The translations under genes were made by a program, and so were the position numbers. From Archivesica marissinica (lineage: Eukaryota; Mollusca; Bivalvia; Venerida; Vesicomyidae), in NCBI GenBank assembly GCA_014843695.1, contig CM026400.1:15396653-15460652 (forward strand): 64,000 bases of DNA, in the 5' to 3' direction. Shown here piece after piece: positions 22,601 through 31,600 of the stretch (within the stretch, counting starts at the first letter, position 1; the number at the start of each line of letters is the position of its first letter). The notes under the pieces are model-generated. The model saw only the letters and a list, made by a program, of their open reading frames with translations, was not told where the DNA came from and did no database searches.

Positions 22601-25600
22601 GAAATTAATGACAAGAAAGTTTGCAGACCTTTCATTACACCATAGAAGGCTGATTTTCTCCTGAATGGAAGAGGTCCAGCGTATGTGAAATTTGTGTAAT
22701 AGTGGAAATTAATGACAAGAAAGTTTGCAGACCTTTCATTACACAATAGAAGGCTGATTTACTCCTGAATGGAAGAGGTCCAGCTTATGTGAAATTTGTG
22801 TAATAGTGGAAATTAATGACAAGAAAGTTTGCAGACCTTTCATTACACCATAGAAGGCTGATATTTTCTCCTGAATGGAAGAGGTCCAGCGTATGTGAAA
22901 TTTGTGTAATAGTGGAAATTAATGACAAGAAAGTTTGCAGACCTTTCATTACACCATAGAAGGCTGATTTTCTCCTGAATGGAAGAGGTCCAGCGTATGT
23001 GAAATTTGTGTAATAGTGGAAATTAATGACAAGAAAGTTTGCAGACCTTTCATTACACAATAGAAGGCTGATTTACTCCTGAATGGAAGAGGTCCAGCTT
23101 ATGTGAAATTTGTGTAATAGTGGAAATTAATGACAAGAAAGTTTGCAGATCTTTCATTACACCATAGAAGGCTGATATTTTCTCCTGAATGGAAGAGGTC
23201 CAGCGTATGTGAAATTTGTGTAATAGTGGAAATTAATGACAAGAAACTTTGCAGACCTTTCATTACACCATAGAAGGCTGATTTTCTCCTGAATGGAAGA
23301 GGTCCAGCTTATGTGAAATTTGTGTAATAGTGGAAATTAATGACAAGAAACTTTGCAGACCTTTCATTACACCATAGAAGGCTGATTTTCTCCTGAATGG
23401 AAGAGGTCCAGCTTATGTGAAATTTGTGTAATAGTGGAAATTAATGACAAGAAACTTTGCAGACCTTTCATTACACCATAGAAGGCTGATTTTCTCCTGA
23501 ATGGAAGAGGTCCAGCTTATGTGAAATTTGTGTATAGTGGAAATTAATGACAAGAAACTTTGCAGACCTTTCATTACACCATAGAAGGCTGATTTTCTCC
23601 TGAATGGAAGAGGTCCAGCTTATGTGAAATTTGTGTAATAGTGGAAATTAATGACAAGAAACTTTGCAGACCTTTCATTACACCATAGAAGGCTGATTTT
23701 CTCCTGAATGGAAGAGGTCCAGCTTATGTGAAATTTGTGTAATAGTGGAAATTAATGACAAGAAACTTTGCAGACCTTTCATTACACCATAGAAGCTGAT
23801 TTTCTCCTGAATGGAAGAGGTCCAGCTTATGTGAAATTTTGTAATAGTGGAAATTAATGACAAGAAACTTTGCAGACCTTTCATTACACCATAGAAGGCT
23901 GATTTTCTCCTGAATGAAGAGGTCCAGCTTATGTGAAATTGTGTAATAGTGGAAATTAATGACAAGAAACTTTGCAGACCTTTCATTACACCATAGAAGG
24001 CTGATTTTCTCCTGAATGGAAGAGGTCCAGCGTATGTGAAATTTGTGTAATAGTGGAAATTAATGACAAGAAACTTTGCAGACCTTTCATTACACCATAG
24101 AAGGCTGATTTTCTCCTGAATGGAAGAGGTCCAGCGTATGTGAAATTTGTGTAATAGTGGAAATTAATGACAAGAAAGTTTGCACACCTTTCATTACACC
24201 ATAGAAGGCTGATTTTCTCCTGAATGGAAGAGGTCCAGCCTATGTGAAATTTGTGTAATAGTGGAAATTAATGACAAGAAACTTTGCAGACCTTTCATTA
24301 CACCATGGAAGATCCAGCTTGAACGTCGTGCACAGAAGTTGCAGAAACTGAAACAGATACAATACAACGTGAGAATAAACAAAACTCTGTCTCCGTGTAA
24401 CGGACACGGTGTCCGCCTTGTAACTGAGAGGTTATGAGTTCGAACCCCGTCAGCACCACGGCAAGACACTTAAATCCACATTACCTCTTCTCCCTGCCTC
24501 ATAATGATGGATTCTATCAGGTATTCGGTCTCGAGAGCGATTAAACTAATGTTGTACGAACTTGTTTCGCAGTCAAGATACAAGAAATTAATGTACAGTC
24601 AAACCTGTCTTAAGCAGCCAGCCAGGTGAATCACAGAAAGTGGCTGCTTAACACAGGTCACTGCTTAATATAGGTCATTTGTATAATAAAACAACGTATT
24701 GGGAATCTGGAAACTGTTACAGGTTGGCTGCGTAATAGAGGTGACTACTAACACAGGTTTGACTGCAAACTAATCTACGTAAAACGGTGATCATTCTAGA
24801 GGGCGATATAGTCGCCCTAGGTACCCTGACTTCGCACCCCCTGGGCGCACTACTTCTCCCTAAACAAACAATAATTACAATTTTCATACAAAGTGTTGTC
24901 CAGTAAGATACACTGGCCCATTATAAAGCACTGCTTCTATTCATATGTTCTATGTAATGGTGATATTGTGTATTTTAACTCTATTTTGATGAAATATATT
25001 AAAGTACGGTAACTCCATTTAACCCATTTCATTCTGGATACCGTTCAAACAGTATTTGCAAAGAGCATAGAGCCAGATCAGCCGCCACGGAACATGCTGT
25101 CTGATCAGGCTCTATGCTGTTTGCTATTCAGATGATCCTCTTTTTTTTTTCAGCTACGAGGAGTAGCCCGTTTATTTTTTTCATGTTGTAATTAACAATT
25201 ACATATGTAAACATATAATATCAATTACAGTCTATCGATACTATATATTAGTATAGTATATGTACAAATGCAATTATTAATTTTTATAAAGAGAGAAGGC
25301 ATTATGTTTGAAAGTAAGATAGCAGGAGAAGAGTTGAAAGAATTCCGATCCAGAATACAAACATCTTTTCAATATCAGTTGCTAATACGATTGCTGTTAC
25401 ATGCTTGTGATTATACTTCTATCAGTCAATATCAATTTGTTCCACTTTCTATTGTGAGCTTCTAGTTTATTTTTCATAAAGGCTATATGTTCTTGTGTTG
25501 TCTTTCTTTTAAATATATTCAGATGATCTTGCTAAGACACTTGGCTATGTAGCAAACAACATAGATCCTGATCAGCATGCAGTGTCACGCTGCGGCTGAT

Positions 25601-28600
25601 CTGGATATATGCTGTTTGCAAGAGCCTTTAAATGTATCCAGAATGAAATGGGTTAAAGACTCAATCACGCACGTTCTCACTTCTCCCAAAAATTCAGACC
25701 TAGAATGAGCGCTGCGTAAATGATACTCAGGCGTTTAACAATTGTAAAAGATCTCACCTGTAGATAGAAGCCACTGGCGGTCTCCAGGAACAAGTTGAGG
25801 GTGGCCTGTAATTCAGCTCGCTTCAAATTCTACAAAATAATACAAGCACATTACGGTAATTACTTGCACATAATTTAGGCATAAAGCGAAAAATAGGTGT
25901 ATGTTATACGTTTATTTATCGTCTCTACCAGCAGGGATCATTCTAGTAAGATACACTGGCCCATTATAAAGCACTCCTTCTATTCAAATGTTGTATTTAA
26001 TGGTTGTACTGTGCATTTTAACCCTATTTTGCAGAAGTATATTAAAGAACACCATTTAAGGAAGCGATCACGCACTTTCTCACTTCTCCCAAAAATTCTG
26101 ACCTAGAATGAACCCTGTACCAGTTGCCCATATGAGCGACGCCTCCTGAAGAGCTTAGTCATTTTAGATTTTTGGAGGATTGTCCAATGATACAGACAGA
26201 GACCCATTCCAGAGTCTCCTCTGGATTTTTACGTGCACAACATAAAGCACCGACACGAGACCTCGGTTTAAAGTCCCATCTGAAAGACTGTTAATTTTAT
26301 TAGGGTCAGACGGGGGGATCGAACATGCGATCCCTGGATTACCAGTCCAGCGTGTTAACCACTGGACTACAGATCCGTCTGTATGAAAAATAGGTTACGA
26401 TGTTTTTGGACTACCGAAATAAATTGAGCAAACCTGAATAAGAAATGTTTCTGTAAAGATAATTTTGAAATTAGTTGACGAGACTCTGACAAGAATATTT
26501 TTAAAGCTTTCATATAAGGGAAATCTTTTTGCAACTTTGATAGACGGTCACCTAACAAAATATTTCTGTGAAATTATTATGAAATCACACTATGAGGGAG
26601 AGAGAACAGGCAATGTGAAATTTAATAGTCTTGCCTAAAGAACCGACACTGTGGTTCTGACGAGATTCAAACTCACAACCTCTCAACTACAAGGCCAACA
26701 CTGTATTCATTACACAACGGAGGCTACAAATTACTTGTTAACCCTTTCCCTCATAGAAGCACCTCTTGACACCATTACCAATACGACATACATTGACAAT
26801 GTAGTAGCCAAACCAATGTTAATTAACGTGTTCCCTCATAGAAGCACCTATTGACGCCATTACCAATACGACATACATGGACAATGTAGTAGCCAAACCA
26901 ATGTTCATAATAAAGGCCAGAATCTCATGTAGTCCCAGTAATATCTATGGAGGTGGGATAGATATGGCCACTACTTATCCACTGCTTGATAGCTAAATGG
27001 CTGTCATTTGTATGAAGATATAATAGTATATTAACCTAAATCTCTATGTAGTCCCAGTAATATCTATGGAGGTGGGATAGATATGGCCACTACTTATCCA
27101 CTGCATGATAGCTAAATGACTGTCGTTTGTATGGAGATATAATAGTATATCAACCTAAATCTCTATGTAGTCCCAGTAATATCTATGGAGGTGGGATAGA
27201 TATGGCAACTACTTATCCACTGCATGATAGCTAAATGGCTGTCGTTTGTATGGAGATATAATAGTATATTAACCTAAATCTATATGAAGGAAAGGGTTAA
27301 GGCTTGTTTCGCATTCATTGCAAAATAAGTTAATACTAAAACACACCCTACCTGCTTGTCCTTAGTTTGAGACTGCAAGTTGTTGATCTGGTTCTTGAAT
27401 GCATTGTTCCATCTACAGTACAGAAATATATACACGCATTATCAACACATATATTTTCAAAATACAGAAATATATACACGCATTATCAACACATATATTT
27501 TCAAAATACAGAAATATATACACGCATTATCAACACATATATTTTCAAAATACAGAAATATATACACGCATTATCAACACATATATTTTCAAAATACAGA
27601 AATATATACACGCATTATCAACACATATATTTTCAAAATACAGAAATATATACACGCATTATCAACACATATATTTTCAAAATACAGAAATATATACACG
27701 CATTATCAACACATATATTTTCAAAATACAGAAATATATACACGCATTATCAACACATATATTTTCAAAATACAGAAATATATACACGCATTATCAACAC
27801 ATATATTTTCAAAATACAGAAATATATACACGCATTATCAACACATATATTTTCAAAATACAGAAATATATACACGCATTATCAACACATATATTTTCAA
27901 AATACAGAAATATATACACGCATTATCAACACATATATTTTCAAAATACAGAAATATATACACGCATTATCAACATATATTTTCAAAATACAGAAATATA
28001 TACACGCATTATCAACACATATATTTTCAAAATACAGAAATATATACTGTAGTCCAGTGGTTAACATGCTGGACTGGTAATCCAGGGATCGCAGGTGTGA
28101 TCCCCCGTCTGACCCTAATCAAATTAACAGTCTTTCAGATGGGACGTTAAACCAAGGTCTCGTGTCGGTGTTTTACACCGTGCACGTAAAAGAACCAGAG
28201 GAGATTCTGGAATGGGTCTCTGTCTGTATCATTGCACTATCCTCCAAAAATCTAAAATGACAAACTCTTCAATAGTCGCTCATATGGGCAACCGGTAGCG
28301 ATGATAAATAAACGTAAAAAAAAACCAACAACAAAACTTACAGCTCCTGCTCGACTTTTTTGTCAAGAGCGTATTCGAGATCGGTGAGGAGGATCTTCTT
28401 ATAGACATCTTCTAACTTCTGTCTCATTACCCAGGTCTCCGATATTGTCTTACTGGAATCTGCAACAGGAGGTTTTTTCATTAAAATATTGTATGTTTTT
28501 GTTTTCAATATTAACCTGAAGTTCATACAATCAATTAGTACTCGAAACCCCCGATGGAAACCAGTATAACTCCCAACGGAAACCAGTATAACTCCCAACG

Positions 28601-31600
28601 GAAACCAGTATAACCCCCAATGGAAACTAGTATAACCCCAATGAAAACCAGTATAACCCCCGATGAAACCAGTATAACTCCCAACGGAAACCAGTATAAC
28701 CCCCAACTGAAACCAGTGTAACCCCCAATGGAAACTAGTATAACCCCCAACGAAAACCAGTATAACCCCCAATGGAAACGGGTATAACCCCCAACGAAAA
28801 CCAGTATAACCCCCAATGGAAACGGGTATAACCCCCAACGAAAACCAGTATAACCCCAACTGAAACCAGTATAACTCCCAATGGAAACCAGTATAACCCC
28901 CAACTGAAACCAGTGTAACCCCCAATGGAAACTAGTATAACCCCCAACGAAAACCAGTATAACCCCCAATGGAAACGGGTATAACCCCAACTGAAACCAG
29001 TATAACACCAACGGAAACCAGTATAACACCAACGGAAACCAGTATAACACAAACTGAAACAAGTATAACCCCCCCCTCAAACGGAAACCAGTATAACCCC
29101 CCAATGGAAACCAGTATAACCCCCAATGGAACCAGTATAACCCCCCCAATGGAAACCAGTATAACCCCCAATGGGAACCAGTATAACCCCCCAATGGAAA
29201 CCAGTATAACCCCCAATGGAAATCAGTATGAAACCAGTATAACCCCCAACGGAAACCAGTATAACTCCAAATGGAAAGCAGTATAACCCCAAATGGAAAG
29301 CAGTATAACCCCAAATGGAAACCAGTATAACCCCAAATGGAAACCAGTATAACTCCCAATGGAAACCAGTATAACCCCAACGGAAACCAGTATAACCCCA
29401 ATGGAAACCAGTATAACCCCCAATGGAAACCAGTATAACCTCCCAATGGAAACTAGTATAACCCCCAATGGAAACCAGTATAACCCCCAATGGAAATTAG
29501 TATGACCCCCGAAGGAAACCAGTATAACCCAGATGGAAACTAGTATAACCCCCGATGGAAACCAGTATAACCCCAATGGAAACCAGTATAACCCCCGATG
29601 GAAACCAGTATAACCCCAATGGAAACCAGTATAACCCCCGAAGGAAACCAGTATAACCCCGACATAAACCAGTATAACCCCGACATAAACCAGTATAACC
29701 CCGACATAAACCAGTATAACCCGACTGAACTGTAAACTGTACTTACCAGATACACTTGCCTTCAGGGCCTCTGCTTGTCTGAAATAGATTAATATCATGG
29801 CTTGAAAACTAAACTATTTACCTAACTTAAATTTCATCCATAGTGGTGTAGGCTTATACACTAGTGTATTTCCATTAACCATTTCCTTCATAGGTTAACA
29901 TACTATTATATCTGCATACAAACGACAGCCATTTAGCTATCATGCAGTGGATAAGTAGTAGCCATATCTATCCCATCTCCATAGATAGTACTGGGACTAC
30001 ATGAGATTCTGGCCTTTATTATGAACATTGGTTTGGCTACTACATTGTGAATGTATGTCGTATTGGTAATGGCGTCAAGAGGTGCTTCTATGAGGGAAAG
30101 GGTTAAGGATGGCAACGAGACTCAAGAGTATGCGAGTAAAAAATTACCTGAATAAAACTAACACAATCACCAGATGTAAAATCATCGCCAATTGTGTGTG
30201 TTTTACGTTTATTTATCGTCGCTACCGGTTGCCCATATGAGCGACACCTCCTGAAGAGATTAGTCATCGCCAATTGTTCAAGAAACAGTAATTATCTTAA
30301 TCCGGGACCATCTGGGGCCAATAATCCACATGCTGACCCGTAAGTGTGAACATAATCCTTTGTTAACGTGTATTCTTTCAATTATTAAACAAGTCAACAG
30401 ATTGACATTATTGACAGGTGACTGTGCCGCTTATATCTTTTGTTGCTTAACCCTTTCAACCCCAAGTAACTGACATGGACTAGTCCATGATATTTTTAGA
30501 CCAATAAATTAATAACAAAATTACATTTGGATCAGTTCATTTATCAAAATGGGTAATTTTATCTAAAAATAGTAATAATTATTACTGGCAAAAAAGTGCA
30601 GATCCTGATGAGACGGCTCATTACGAGCCGGCTCATCTGGATCTACACTTTTCATAAGCCTATTTAGAGGCCTGTGGGGTTGAAAGGGTTAAGATGAAGA
30701 AGAAGAAAAAGAGTAAATATGAGATTAATCAAAGGCTGTAGCTACACATTAGGTAAGTATGTCAAGAAACTTAGAATAAAGGGAAGAAACTGCAAGAAAG
30801 TTTGCAGTTTGTTGCAGAAATATTTTTTAAGAGGCATGCCTTAACATGCTTCAATTATGCAATTTAGCAAATAGATATTCCTACCGGTATATAGATATCT
30901 ATATATTGGTATATTGTCTGTTATATTGTTATTACAGATGGATCTGTAGTCCAGTGGTAACACGCTGGACTGGTAATCCAGGGATCGCATATTCGATCCC
31001 CCGTCCGACCCTAATAAAATTAACAGTCTTTCAGATGGGACGTTAAACCGAGATCTCGTGTCGGTGCTTTACACCGTGCACGTAAAAGAACCAGAGGAGA
31101 CTCTGGAATGGGTCTCTGTCTGTATCATTGCACTATCCTTCAACAATCTAAAATGACAAACTCTTCAATAGGCGTCGCTCATATGGGCAACCGGTAGCGA
31201 CGATAAATAAACGTAAAACACACACATATATTGTTGTCTCATTAATCTGTTTATGTTTGTTTAATAATTTTGTCATTAAATAAAGTTGAATATAAAGGGT
31301 GTGTTTCATTTTTGCCGGGTCTAGCTTTATATATGATGCAATGTTTTTATCACATAATCAGATAAATTAGCGTTTTCACCATTTCGGACACGCCTCAATC
31401 ATCCGAAATACTTACCAAATATCTGAAATTAAATAAAAAAATTTGATCACATTAATGCAATGCACATATAGCCAGGAATCAAATGATTGTTTCCGAGTAC
31501 TCGATCTAAACTGTGTCCGAGACATTGCTACTCATTGCCATTCTTCATTCCCATACATGAATTTATTTTTTTAACAATTTTTTTTTGAGGTTTAAAGTCG

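Noticed and set aside
25268..25465. 65-residue plus-strand frame starting MQLLIFIKREG
   Set aside because: It lies wholly inside the CCCATTTC MITE; no homology recognised.
28338..29798. Frames of GYTGFHWGLYWFPLG type
   Set aside because: Generated by the 21/22-bp minisatellite in SMG7 intron 2; present in all three minus-strand frames. Only the ends belong to real SMG7 exons.
30133..30175. Alternative SMG7 first exon (reads MILHLVIVLVLF then a donor in the right phase)
   Set aside because: Hydrophobic and unlike any SMG7 start; the exon at 33703-33728 matches MSxxAQxLR and also fits in phase.
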